A DNA stretch of 64,000 bases from positions 9,543,246 to 9,607,245 of the forward strand of contig NC_087081.1 in NCBI RefSeq assembly GCF_026151205.1, written 5' to 3'. The translations under genes were made by a program, and so were the position numbers. Under the pieces are notes generated by a model. That model had not been told where the DNA came from. It did no database searches and worked only from the letters and a program-made list of their open reading frames with translations. Below, piece by piece: positions 48,119 to 60,726 of the stretch. How positions within the stretch are numbered: position 1 is the first letter of the stretch; each line of letters begins with the position of its first letter. Source of the DNA: Bolinopsis microptera. Its lineage: Eukaryota; Ctenophora; Tentaculata; Lobata; Bolinopsidae.

Positions 48119-50446
48119 CAATAATACAATAAGAGGTTACAGTAAGAGGTTATTACAGTGTAGCTAGTATGTGATTATACTGGATTTTATGTTTGTTTGT
48201 TTGTGTTACAGTACAGTGTAGCTAGTATGTGATTATACAATATAACAAGCTTTGTGTTTCACTGTCGATTTAACACCACTCTGAAACGCGGGGACTTAGT
48301 GTACACTCTATTGTAATGTTAATGTTCAAGCTTCATTAACAATAGCAGGAATTGTACTCGCTGAGAGCTGAGGAGGGGTGGGGCGGGCAAACATTCCAGA
48401 TCATTCGAGACAAGATCTTAATTAAAGAAGCCTTGAAATATGAATGAATAGATTATAAATATTTCGATACGTTAAAACAAGTAAGGATGGGTTACTCGTT
48501 TACTCTTTGGTTAAGTATTAAGTTAGCATCAAATACTGCTAAGAAACGAGAGCCGCACATAAACCTAGATTAAGCTCACAAAGTATCAATACTTACCCGC
48601 CACTAACGCTGATTGCTCAGTCTGGCAAAATTTAAATACCAACCATAAAACCAGGCTGCTGATTTGGAAAGTTAGTATTACAGATTACATCTGACGTAGG
48701 ACAGACGTGCCTTTCAAACATTTTGGGAAACCAATTTTGAGAGTGGACCAGATCAAATTTGTTGGTAATTTGATTTGTTGGTGAACCGTGATGTAAGTTA
48801 ATTATATTTTATATTAAAGTTTAACATGTTCAGAATGGGAGTGAGTCTTTCTCATCCAGAATTTATGGAATATTTAGACCTAATTTTCTCACCCCAGGTC
48901 AATAAATTGTCTAATCGTTTTCCCACAATACTCGACCAGAGGTTAACTAGGATAATAAATTGGTTCCCCGACCTCCGAATCTTAAAGTGTCAATTATTGA
49001 CCATTCTATGACAATGAGTATTTAGGTGCTGTGACTCGAGTGATATCCAATATCAGGGCTGGTGGGAAAAATGAACAAATTATCGTTTGACGATTTAAAA
49101 TGTATTCCATTTTTACTTTTTTATTCCATAAAAAGAGTCAACAAAAAGAGTCAAACGTACATTTTGTTGTATTGTTAGATCCAGTCGCTATTAAAAGGTT
49201 TTGTTATATTCCTACTATGATATCTTACAAAACACTGCTTTATCCAGAGAACGCACAAACTATAATATCATGTTACACTCGCTACAGTCCCCTAATCAGT
49301 AATTACTATACAAGAAACTATATTATTATATATATATATATATAATAATTTATCCGCAGCCTCCATTTAAATGCTTGTTATCTTGAGGTAATAGCTAGTA
49401 GTATATAAAAAACAATAATAGATAATAGCTACACAACAACAACAACAAGCTTTTAGATAATAGCTACACAACAACAACAACAACAAGCTAGAAGATAATA
49501 GATATTAGCTTGTAGCACCTCATATAATATATCTGTCCTGGTATTGTTAATACCGTGCACACTCCAGATATGTATAATAACATAAACCCGCCACGCAAAG
49601 GGTTTATATAACAGATCATCCCGCGCTAGCGGGATGATCTGATAAACACATACGAGTGCGCGCAGCGCACGAGTTTTGTGTTAATATGTAATCCCGAAGC
49701 GCCAGCTGAGGGATTACATTTATTTAGCCCTGAGCGTGAAGTGTTTATGGATTATAATTATCTCCGGCGATTTCGACAAGGGATTTATACTTTAGAAGAG
49801 AGTGATAAAATAGTTTTTACTGTACTGTCCGGAACACGATTGGAAAGCAGTTCATCAATCTGAATGTCAAACCGATCTGTCATAGTGGAGCAATAGCTTG
49901 AACGTTAGCAGGAACAAGAGCTGGAAGGAGAGCAAGCAAAACAATACTATTTTTAGGGCACGGACAAGGGTAGCTGGCTAGTCGCCAACTTCTCACGCCA
50001 CGCGTTGGAGAAATTCCAAGAATTAGCTGCTTTGGCAACGTTCCCAGGAATTTGCGTGTAAAAGAAGTGGACGGTTACGATGTTTCATATCACGTGGTGC
50101 GCTTTCGTGTCACGTGGTATAGACTCGTGGTACGCGCCCACGTGATCGCGCGTCTTACTGTTCTACTATTATCGAGTTCTAATCAGCAGTATCATTGATT
50201 ATTGTAAGTCGGAGAATTGAATGATAAACATCAGTTACCACTAAAAAGCGGGCCGGGTTTATACAAATTTCCGGGGCGGGATGATATCACCTTGAGATGT
50301 TTATCTAACAGCGGGCCGGGCTGAGTGATAATATGATCCCGCGTCGAAATCCCGGAGATATTTATATCCTGCACATTGCCCATTGCTCAGTGTGAACGTC
50401 TCAAACAATAAAACAAGTTTCAGTAGGATGATCAGAAGATTAGATA
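48119..50446. other. Intergenic stretch with a hairpin cluster
   Basis: Contains the hairpin run at 49540-49719 and a duplicated segment with AGATAATAGCTACACAACAA at about 49394-49500. The 61-codon frame at 49678-49863 starts in the last hairpin and has no known domain. No gene is supported. Confidence 0.4.
49540..49719. repeat. Cluster of five successive hairpins, locally GC-rich
   Basis: Stems: GGTATT/AATACC (49540-49554); ATAAACCC/GGGTTTAT (49582-49607); CAGATCATCCCGC/GCGGGATGATCTG (49612-49641, 4-nt loop); GTGCGC/GCGCAC (49656-49670, 3-nt loop); ATGTAATCCC/GGGATTACAT (49686-49719, 14-nt loop). All stems are perfect. GC content of the stems is far above the surrounding DNA. No known RNA or element family is recognised. 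Confidence 0.8.
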
Positions 50447-50506
50447 GTAACAGACAGGCACGTAGCCAGGACCCCCCCACCCCCTGGCTACGTGCCTGGT
50501 AACAGA
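50447..50506. mobile_element. 44-bp micro-MITE of the hAT type with 8-bp target duplication
   Basis: The element at 50455-50498 consists of CAGGCACGTAGCCAGG, a 12-nt C-rich spacer, and the exact reverse complement CCTGGCTACGTGCCTG. The 8-bp GTAACAGA is duplicated on both sides (50447-50454 and 50499-50506). CAG...CTG ends with an 8-bp duplication are typical of hAT transposons. It is little more than the two terminal repeats. Confidence 0.9.
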
Positions 50507-50916
50507 GTATGATGATTGCTGAAGGGCAGAGGAAACGTTCAATTTGGCAAATTTGGACAACAATTGTGTCCTTGTCCAAGTATATGAGTACAAGACTTAA
50601 AGTTCAACGAAAGAGAATCATAAACTGCGAATAGTGAAAAATATGGGGCAATTATATATTATGGAAATGGGGAGAACTGGAAAATCTGAAACAGATAATT
50701 AAAATAGAAAACAAAAAAACTAAATGCAAAAAAAGGACTGCACATGATTACAATGCTGTCGAAATTATTTTGATCTTCCGACTTCTGGAAGCAACAAGAA
50801 CAGAACAATAGAAGTCCTGTTAAAAATACTAAATACTGAGCTGAATTTGGTAATAATTTGGTAAGTACTCATGACAATAGATGTACAGGAAGATCACTAA
50901 CACATCACAACAACGT

Positions 50917-51138
50917 GCTTAGTGACGTCACAACAACGTGCTTAGTGACATCAAAACAACGTGCTTAGTGACGTCACAACAACGTGCTTAGTGACGTCAC
51001 AACAACGTGCTTAGTGACATCACAACAACGTGCTTAGTGACGTCACAACAACGTGCTTAGTGACGTCAAAACAACGTGCTTAGTGACGTCACAACAACGT
51101 GCTTAGTGACGTCACAACAACGTGCTTAGTGACGTCAT
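50917..51138. repeat. 22-bp minisatellite with TGACGTCA (CRE) palindromes
   Basis: Ten units of CAACAACGTGCTTAGTGACG plus TC. Eight contain the perfect cAMP-response palindrome TGACGTCA; two have TGACATCA. The 22-bp spacing is close to two turns of the helix, so all sites face the same side. Confidence 0.93.
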
Positions 51139-53092
51139 AACATTTATATTGTAACATGCCAAATATCTACTCAACATTAAGATTAGGAACAATAACTTTC
51201 CAGGTTCATGCCTCATGGTCGTGATATCATCGGACAATTTGGTGATTGTGAACTACTCACAATTCAATACTGGAATTATTTCACAATGACCAAAGCAAAA
51301 GTGGCTTTGTTTTTATCAACACGTGCTCGTCAAGCATCTATACTCCGTGAGTTGTATCTTTAATTATTTGTAATTATTTATAATTTTCCAGCTAGATTAA
51401 TTACTCATATAATTACTCACACACTAATCGAGCTTCAGCTCTGTACTAAGAGGTACGGTTGTGAGCGAGCCAACAATTAGCAAACCGAGCAACCTTAGCC
51501 AGAAGTAGCCAGAATAAAGCCAACTTTAGCCAGAATTTACACTAACGTCATCCTAGAAACAATCCGTATTCCAGCCAGAAAAGTTCGCAGCTACTCTAAA
51601 TAGATGTAGAAGAAACCTAAGAACGAATCAGTCCAAAATTCAGGCCCAGTCCAATTAACACATTAGACGAAACTAAATGTCTGTACAGTAGATACTGTAT
51701 CTACATAGGTAATCTAGCTGATAATCTGTAGATGGTGATGTCGTGATTATTATAGTAACCATGGTTACACGTCATAGTAACAATTGTGAACAGATCAGAA
51801 TCCAGATTAGAATTTAAATTAGAATTTAGATTAGAATCCAGATCAGAATCCAGATTAGAATCCTAATCCAGGTTAGAATCTAGTAAACAAATCAATAATC
51901 ACACTCGATATCTTTGAATTGACTTGTTTCTCCAACAAAAATCAAGTAAGACAAGAATTCTTGGATTATCAAATTAAATCCACAAATAAATCTATAAAAC
52001 CATTTAAAAGTAACCCATGAAAAACAAAGAAAGGAGAAAAACGATCAGCCATACAGTCCAGACTGAACAAAGTTCAGACCGGTGAGATAATAAAAGAGGA
52101 GACATAATAAAAGAAACATTTTAAAAGTTTAAGGAAGGGGGGTGCGTATTTCTTGACAAAATGAACAAAAAATCGTCCTCCCCCTGAAATAACCGCTAGC
52201 TGCAGATCATGACGCTGCACACGCTGAGGTTAGCTAAAATAGCTGCTGTGATAGAGACAGCTGTATAAAGGACAACGATTACATCCCCACTTATTAATAG
52301 TAAGTAGCAACAGTAAAACATGGTAATAATACTGTCGTTGTTGCAGTGGTGGAATTTAGGTTAGATTAAAATCCCAATTTTATTATAGATTTACGTCTGT
52401 TATTCTGTAATCTGTGAAAGTATTCAGAAGTAACCCGTGAAAAACAATGGAAGGAAAATTACGCAATTTCTGATTTGAGTGGTTCACGAACATGAGAGTG
52501 CAGAGAAAACCACTAAGAACCGCTAGAAAAATTAGTGAGATGAATGAACTGGTCCACACTCCGCTATGTGAGGGTGGGACAAGGTTACATCGGCGCTTAG
52601 TAGCGAGTATTAGTTAGAAGTCACTGCAGCTGCTTGGGGCCTAGTAATTGGTCATACCAGATCTCAGATTTGAGAATGAGTTTGTCGACTTTCCTGGAAA
52701 CTTTTCTCAAGAATACTAAAAAATAATTTTTGAGAACGAGAATTTGGCCAAAAATACTCATGACCCACAAAATGAAGTTGACGATGCACCACACCTACCA
52801 CGAGCAGTGAGGAACTAATGCGGCGAGAGGTAAAAGCAATTTGATTCAGGGTAACAACAATTATAAGCCTAATTGTGGTATAGGTAGTTCACCATACAAA
52901 TTGTAATGTGCTAGGGGGACCAGGTAATCTAGTGAACTAAACGGATATGAATCATACGTAAGATTACATGGTCCCTCTCTCACTCGGTCAATCTCCTAAT
53001 TATGGTTTAACGTTTTGAGGGTATATCATTAGAACACACTACTGGGGTTGGTAATCATTAGATTGCAGAAATATAGGCGGACACCTTATACC
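51139..53092. other. Intergenic stretch
   Basis: No gene is supported. A degenerate array of CAGATTAGAATC units lies at about 51795-51885. A shared segment (AAGTAACCCATGAAAAACAA) occurs near 52009 and again, slightly changed, near 52430. Confidence 0.4.
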
Positions 53093-53448
53093 TTAGAGTT
53101 AAACGTTATATTCCTTACCCCCCCAGTTCCATGGCCGGATATTATGCCAAATTATTAGACGGATATCGTCTACTGATATTTCTTCGGATATTTCTCCGGT
53201 TTGCAGTTCCATAACCTTATCCGGAGACCATATACGGTAATTTTGTTGATTCTCACAGATGGAGCAAAGTGCAAAGAAACTGCCACAAACTGCTACAATC
53301 TCCGAGAAATTCCCGGAGAGATTCATCTCCGTCTAATACAGTAGACGGAGCCGGAGAATCATCACCGTAGAAATGGACGTCCGTCTAATAATTTGGCATA
53401 ATATCCGCTATGGAACTGGGGGGTTAGAGTTAAACGTTATATTCCTTA
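53093..53448. mobile_element. 306-bp fold-back element flanked by a 25-bp direct repeat
   Basis: The element at 53118-53423 starts with a C run and AGTTCCAT...GGATATTATGCCAAATTATT and ends with the reverse complement (AATAATTTGGCATAATATCC...ATGGAACT plus a G run), an inverted repeat of about 45 bp with two small differences. A 25-bp sequence beginning TTAGAGTTAA and ending ATATTCCTTA lies intact on both sides (53093-53117 and 53424-53448). That is much longer than normal DNA-transposon target duplications. The open frame across it has no known domain. Confidence 0.85.
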
Positions 53449-53588
53449 TGAGATAATATATTATATATTATATATATAATATATATCGTGAAGACTCACT
53501 GAAGCTGTTAAGTTGATAAAACCTGGCGCTGTGTATTACTCGGTATTATTATGAAGGTAATGATTTGTGTGGTAAAGAGATCCTGGTT

Positions 53589-53642
53589 CAGTGTGACACC
53601 AGTGTGACACCAGTGTGACACCAGTGTGACACCAGTGTGATA
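53589..53642. repeat. 11-bp tandem repeat, about 5 copies
   Basis: GTGTGACACCA repeated. Similar in composition to the 11-bp array at 22.1 kb. Confidence 0.9.
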
Positions 53643-54244
53643 CACAAAATGACTTTTCAGACTTAGTAGAATTTAGCAGTTAATCTCTTCAGATTTCAGA
53701 ATATGCCCGGTATTTAGCAGTATTGGGCGGAGATGATGAGAGCGTGTGTGAGTGCTGTAACCTTGATAACTAGATGTTAGAGAAATGATGTCAGTTGTAG
53801 AAGAGAGCGTGAAGGATTGTATTATGGGATATGATGTAATATAACGCATATTATGTTAGATTATGTGCAAGTTATTATGTCATGTAGTTCATACATATTA
53901 TGTATTTTATACGAATACACTGTCATAACATTCATATAATATTCATTATTAGAGCTTTTCATCTAGAAGTGAAAGAAATTCCTCATATTATGGTGCAACG
54001 CGAACGGTGTGGAATATCTACAATTGGTTAAAACCTTACCATCCCATTACATAGCACTCAATAAATTTAATAGATTTGTAATGTTGAAACTAGTTTACAT
54101 ACAATCACATCATTGGTTATGAGCAATATGCATACTAAAAGCCGTAATGCCATGAGATTATGTGTGTTGTAAAGCACAATGAATAATGTTGAGTATTGGA
54201 GTATGTGGTGCTCCTAGCAGTAGGGGGTTCATCCCATGTAAAGT

Positions 54245-54376
54245 AATATATACACTTAAGTCTTAACAATGTTAATATACACTTAACAATGTTATAATAT
54301 ATGCTTAATAATATTAATATATACTTAATAATGTTAATACATACTTAATAATGTTAATATATACTTAATAATGTTA
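54245..54376. repeat. AT-rich 20-21-bp tandem repeat
   Basis: About six imperfect copies of TTAATATATACTTAATAATG. Confidence 0.85.
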
Positions 54377-56025
54377 ATGACAGAACAGAGAGCGGAGGTA
54401 AACAGATGACTGGATTACTGAATAGTATTGTATTATTATAGTGGAGATGGTGGACAGTGAGATGTAATCTGTGTCAGCTATTGGGGGATGTTTCTGGGGA
54501 CAATACGGTGGGATAAGTTGGTGTTGATAAATTATTTTTTGTATCGAAATTATTGATGTTTGCCTACAAAATGATATCATCATTGACCGAAACAAAAAGT
54601 GATTTGTTTTATGTGTTTGTTATCAAACAAAACCCGATCTTCTGTGTGGTGAAATGTTAAAAGCAACGTTAAATTTTTATAAAAATGACCAAAATGAAAG
54701 TTAAAAATCGTTAAAATGTCATTTAGATAAATCTAAACGGTGTTTAAACTTTTAAAATGTTAATTAAGATGACTTGTCTACATGTAAATTCAAAACAACA
54801 AAAGGTTTAAAACTATAGCTATGCTTGTGGTTATTACTCACCCTTAATATCATCTGTGGTTAAAATGTGCATATTTTGTAAATAATTGTAAATTATTTGT
54901 ACAGTTTTAAGTGAAGTGACGCAAAACGTGGTCGGAATTCCAATAAGGCCATTTCTTATATATAAATATAATATAGATATAATAAATTTAATATATATAA
55001 TATACAAATAAACGTAAAACAGCAGATGCTTCTACTACTGGCTGACAACCCATAGACAACCCATGTAGATGGAAATATTTTGTTCACCAAACTGTTGATA
55101 AAACTTTAAATTGAAATATAATCTAAATTTAAAAAGAGTTTACTCACGTATAGAAGTCGTCAGATTTTCATTAGCCTGAAATTAAAAGTAAATTAAGTTA
55201 TTATTATTTCTATTGATAATGTATGGAGGTGACCTAAAAGAGGAGACTTTTGAAAAAATGAGCTAGAAAATTAAGAGAGCTCAATAGAGGGTGAGAAAAG
55301 TTTGCGATTGTCACATTTACATACGACTAATAAAAACAAAATTAACAGACAATATTTGTGCACCGGGTAAAGTGTTCAGCTATTCACAATTATAATAAGT
55401 CTAACCAGCCCCCACTATGCACCAACTATACTCATCACAATTACACTGTAATTATTCCGAGTAAATTCTAATTATTCCTAGAACGTCCCTCGTCCCGATG
55501 ACAAAACTATAGTTAACAATGAAAAGAAGAGACATATGAGCACTAGACCGAGAAACCGACACAAAACGAATTAAAGACCTTAATATTCCATTTTCCAAGA
55601 AAGACCGTCAATAATAATATGATAATTCCCAAATTTACAGTTTTCAATATACAGGACCAGGAGTTGCCGGAGGTGTAGTACTACTAGTACTCATTTATAT
55701 GGTTTGAGTTGTATGTGGCCGGGACCTACTCGTCAGTGGCCATGCACTTACTTATACCAAACATGGGAGTAGGGTAGAGAAATAAGGGATCTATCAATTT
55801 ATTTAGTACTTATTCCTAATAGAGTACAGTTATTTCAGACCCAAAATCGGTATATTTTTGCCACATTGCTCTCGAAATAGAACATTACGTGGCAACAAAA
55901 TATCAATAACGGTATCAATGGGTGCAAGAGAAACGAGAAACAATCCCTCACAGTCACTAGTATAACAACCAACCCAGACTGGTTAAGGATAACCTTGCGG
56001 GGAATAGTGGCTGTTATTTGCAACA

Positions 56026-57298
56026 GAGCCGGGGGCTGGGATAGAGCCGGGGGCCGGAATAGAGCCGGGGGCTGGGATAGAGCCGGGGGCTGGGATAGAG
56101 CCGGGGACCGGGTGAGAGCCGGGGGCTGGGTGAGAGCCGGGGGCTGGGATAGAGCCGGGGGCTGGGATAGAGCCGGGGGCTGGGATAGAGCCGGGGGCTG
56201 GGATAGAGCCGGGGGCTGGGATAGAGCCGGGGGCTGGGATAGAGCCGGGGGCTGGTATAGAGCCGGGGGCTGGTATAGAGCCGGGGGCTGGGACAGAGCC
56301 GGGGGCTGGGATAGAGCCGGGGGCTGGGATAGAGCCGGGGGCTGGAATAAAGCCGGGGACCGGGTGAGAGCCGGGGGCTGGGTGAGAGCCGGGGGCTGGG
56401 ATAGAGCCGGGGGCTGGGACAGAGCCGGGGGCTGGGATAGAGCCGGGGGCTGGGATAGAGCCGGGGGCTGGAATAAAGCCGGGGACCGGGTGAGAGCCGG
56501 GGGCTGGGTGAGAGCCGGGGGCTGGGATAGAGCCGGGGGCTGGGATAGAGCCGGGGGCTGGGATAGAGCCGGGGACCGGGTGAGAGCCGGGGGCTGGGTG
56601 AGAGCCGGGGGCTGGGATAGAGTCGGGAGCTGGGATAGAGCCGGGGGCTGGGATAGAGCCGGGGCTGGGATAGAGCCGGGGGCTGGGATAGAGCCGGGAG
56701 CTGGGATAGAGCCGGGGGCTGGGATAGAGCCGGGGGCTGGGATAGAGCCGGGGGCTAGGATATAGCCAGGGGCTGGGATAGAGCCGGGGGCTGGGATAGA
56801 GCCGGGGGCTGGGATAGAGCCGGGGGCTGGGATAGAGCCGGGGGCTGGGATAGAGCCGGGGGCTGGGATAGAGCCGGGGGCCGGGTGAGAGCCGGGGGCT
56901 GGGATAGAGCCGGGGGCTGGGATAGAGCCGGGGGCTGGGATAGAGCCGGGGGCTGGGATAGAGCCGGGGGCTGGGATAGAGCCGGGGGCTGGGATAGAGC
57001 CGGGGGCCGGGAGAGAGCCGGGGGCTGGAATAAAGCCGGGGACAGGGTGAGAGCCGGGGGCTGGCCGCTGGGATAGAGCCGGGGACCGGCCGCTGGGATA
57101 GAGCCGGGGGCTGGGATAGAGCCGGGGGCTGGGATAGAGCCGGGGGCTGGGATAGAGCCGGGAGCTGGGATAGAGCCGGGGCCGGGTGAGAGCCGGGGGC
57201 TGGGATAGAGCCGGAGACCGGGTGAGAGCCGGGGGCTGGGATAGAGCCGGGGGCTGGGATAGAGCCGGGGGCTGGGATAGAGCCGGGGGCTGGGATAG
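56026..57298. repeat. 1.27-kb G-rich 18-bp minisatellite, about 70 copies
   Basis: The unit is GATAGAGCCGGGGGCTGG with variants GGACCGGGTGA and GGAATAAA that recur in a higher-order order (for example near 56099-56117, 56343-56361, 56466-56490). The plus strand is strongly G-rich with closely spaced GGGGG and GGG runs that satisfy quadruplex spacing. The 491-codon minus frame (SQPPAL repeats) and the plus RAGGWD frame reflect a period divisible by three. Confidence 0.96.
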
Positions 57299-57534
57299 AT
57301 GTTGAATCATTACTGTTCCGCGGTTCCGACTAATTTGAATTAAGATTAGTCAGCTTGGTGACGCTTGTTTGTTTGGAGTTGGTTGTATATGACACGGTGG
57401 ATTATTGTTTGGGATTCTCAGTTTAACATCATTTAAAAGTGGATAGAGAACGTGGGTGTTTGTTTGGGGCTGTGTTTTGTGTTCATACCAGGAGGAAGTT
57501 GTTGTTGTTCCGTTTACATTTTACATACAGGTAA

Positions 57535-57684
57535 ATGCCCCGTACAAAATTCCTAGACCCTTCTATTACTCCTCTTCTGGACAAGTTTAACTGTTCCCTT
57601 CACAGCTTCTCTTATGGGAACCCCTTCAAGGACATCGTCCCTTCACAGCTTGTGGGCTATTTACGTGGGCTATTTAAAAATTAG
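57535..57684 (+). CDS. Possible 49-residue small ORF, unknown
   Basis: ATG at 57535 to TAG at 57684. The product begins MPRTKFLDPSITPLLDKF and ends VGYLRGLFKN. Its composition looks more protein-like than the neighbouring AT-rich frames, and CAG sits just before it at 57528-57530. A duplicated CCCTTCACAGCTT occurs inside (57597 and 57639). No domain is recognised, so it may be chance. Confidence 0.18.
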   Translation: MPRTKFLDPSITPLLDKFNCSLHSFSYGNPFKDIVPSQLVGYLRGLFKN

Positions 57685-60600
57685 CTCGCGATTTTCACGT
57701 CATGGCTAATTAATCATGCATGAACACAGAGCAGGACGGAAACCAAATAAAAACAGAGAAAAATAACTTAATAGTGCAAAGAACTAAAAAAGAGGGAGAC
57801 CTGAAACGAACTAAAGGCTGGTAAATATGTTAAGTTCGCATTAACAAACAGAAGTGTAACAAATGTGGGAAGTAATCGAAACAGAAAATGAAGCTGGCTA
57901 CATATTCTGCACCCCCGGATGCAATAAATATCTTTAAACAATGGGGATATTTACCCCGCTGTAAACTTTCATATCTTTCATAATCCAACATAATTCAACA
58001 TAATATGCGCACCTTTGCTTACACAGATCTATTATGCTCCCACCCTATCAATTATTACGCTGTAAAATGTTTAGCTTGACAAAAGAAGGAGTGGTCAAGT
58101 TTTCTGCTGAAAAATATTCCAATTTTCAGTTCTGAGCAGCTCAGTGTCACCGATTGAGTAACGCAATGTGTCGATCGTCAGAACAGTGAGACGTTGGAAT
58201 AGTCTAGTCACTACTGGTTCACCGTTCAGACAGAGGATTTATTAGTCCTAATTACTAAGATAAGTTAGCCAACTTCTTAGCCCTGACTTCCTTATCTCAT
58301 GTACATTCAACTACCTCTCAGAACTAGAGTGGACAGGGCTAATTTAAATTAAATTAAAAGATAAGCACACAGATCTGTGTAGTGTAAATCAGTAGCCCAA
58401 AGTGGACACGCCCGTTAAGTGGCTGATAAAAGGAATTACCGAGCATTGCCGATGTGTTAGTAAATAGCAAAATGTAAATACTCTTGCTAACACTTACAAA
58501 AAGCTAATTTCTGTTAGCGCAGCAACACGTGCAAAGAGCTTGTGTTAGCGCAGCAACACGTGCAAAGAGCTTGTGTTTTAGGGACTGTGAAGTGCTTGTT
58601 AGGTGAAAACGGGAAAGCAATTATTTCGTCAACAATGAAATGTGATCATAGATCTATCAGATCTAAAAATTAAAAAAGTAAGTAAAAAAGGGCCGGACTG
58701 GGTATGATACTATTGAATAAGAAGTAAAACGAACCGCCCTTTCGTTTATCAAGCGATTTAATGAACTTATAAATTTACGAGGCCCCGTACAGGCTTTGAC
58801 ACAGACCAGCCCGCTTACCCAAGAATTCAACAAAGATTATTACATGTATGATTACATTCGTTTGAAGGATAATCGTGCGACTTGTCACTTTCTCTCTGAC
58901 GTAACGCAATAATGACTGTGAGAATATTCTCAACTGGCATCCAGGGCGAAACACATATTTCAGATTTTCACACCAAGAACTATGAGAAAAGGCACATTCC
59001 TGAAGGTGCATTGCCTACTACATTTAAGGTTCGTGATATACATTGACTTATCCAAAACCGAAAGCACCTCATTCGGGTAGAAAAGAGGTTATGTGTTTAC
59101 CCTCTCCTGCCTCCTGTGATTAAGTTAGACATTGTTTGAATACCGCTTGATAAAGAGAAGGGGAGATGTAGGCGCCGTGACTGACATTTTAGATTACTCT
59201 GCCCACTAATTATCTCTGTACGATTGTTGAAGCGGTGCCGCTAGGCTTCATCAAAATGCAAAACTAGTTTGAGACAAAACATACTCACAGCCCACACATT
59301 TACATGAAATCATAAGGGAGTATAACATTCAATTGACTTTACATATGCATCTGAATTTAACATTGACACATCGAGTTTAATGTAGTATGTACACTGAAAA
59401 CACACTAACTACTAAGCATGAAAACGTGACACTCTTCTTAATAACCGTTGCAATCTGGAAGCTGGTCGAAACCGAAACCGATTCCCAAAGAACGCGCACA
59501 TGCAATTATACTGCGCGCAATTTGCGCAATATAATAACATCATGCACAGCTAGCTTGACGTTCAAATGCCATCAATAAACTAGCAATAGCTCGCGTCTTC
59601 CAGCCAGTCGGTGAAAAGCATCTTAATTTAGAATTGCGCAAGTATGCTGGTTGCTAATCAGACTTAAGGGACATTGGCTGCAGTGTGCGTCACCATCACT
59701 TTGAGCTGACGTTACATGATTTATCTTGCCTTATAAGAATCGTATACGCTGCCCTTATACGCAATTAAATCTGTTTTCGTAGCATTTTCTCAGGACCCAC
59801 CCTTTGCGACGGCGTATATAGCATACAACTTTAAATGGCAGTAATAATAAGTGTTCAGGAATCTAGACTCCTAATTTTGTTTAAATATTATTTCCGGTTA
59901 CTAACAGAATCCCTCCTCTGTAAAAATAATTACATTCATAGAAACCTCCTATGTTGTAACCTCATACGCACTGTGTTATGGTAGTTAAGCCCACAAAATT
60001 GAATTACGATTTTTTGTGGAAGTAAATGATCCTTCTATTAAGCCTCCCTTTTGAAATTGAACTATGAACAGGCTTCGTTTATCTAAAATTCGATTAATTA
60101 AGATATATTTGATAATAAAATGGAAGAAATAAAATCCCAGAAATTTGACAAGGGATACTCTGATACATGATACCCAATACTCAAGATAAAATTATAGGTA
60201 AAGTATAAAGTAGTATATCTGATATATAACTATATAATGGAGGATAAGTACAGCTGCATGTAGTTAGTATACCCATAAGAATGCGACACGTGCACGTTGT
60301 TGACAGCCACGACTGTTTCCCCCAATATGTCATCACATTATATTCAGTAATATGCACGCTTTCTAGCTACGTTAAAATCTAACGCTGTTACAAAAACAGA
60401 AAAGTTAAAACAATTAACAATATCTGCAGTGAATGTTCTGAAGAATCAAAACTCTGACACTAAACAAATACCACGCGTATAAATGACCAAATAAGGAGCG
60501 AGGTTTGCAGTTTTATATTCTCAGCAGCAACGATATCTGCAGTATTGGGGTGTTTAAATTTTAAATGGCTTCTGAACGTAAAGCTAAGACAAGGAGATAA

Positions 60601-60726
60601 TATCTGCTCTTTTCAACAAGCATTTATTTCAGTTGGTGAAACCATATTGCACGATGTTGCCGAAGCCATTTCTTTCCTTGGCAGGGTAATTATGGCATAG
60701 CTAAAAAAGGATCAGGTAAACTTATG
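57685..60726. other. Intergenic stretch
   Basis: No gene is supported. A 34-bp duplication containing TTAGCGCAGCAACACGTGCA lies at about 58514-58577. Confidence 0.4.

Larger units (their letters stand above)
53449..56025. other. Intergenic AT-rich stretch
   Basis: No gene is supported. Contains two small arrays (listed) and TATA runs near 53458-53487 and 54958-55010. Confidence 0.4.

Noticed and set aside
55835-57310. 491-codon open frame on minus (SQPPAL repeats)
   Set aside because: It follows from an 18-bp minisatellite whose period is a multiple of three; the opposite strand is also open and no domain or splice structure is present.
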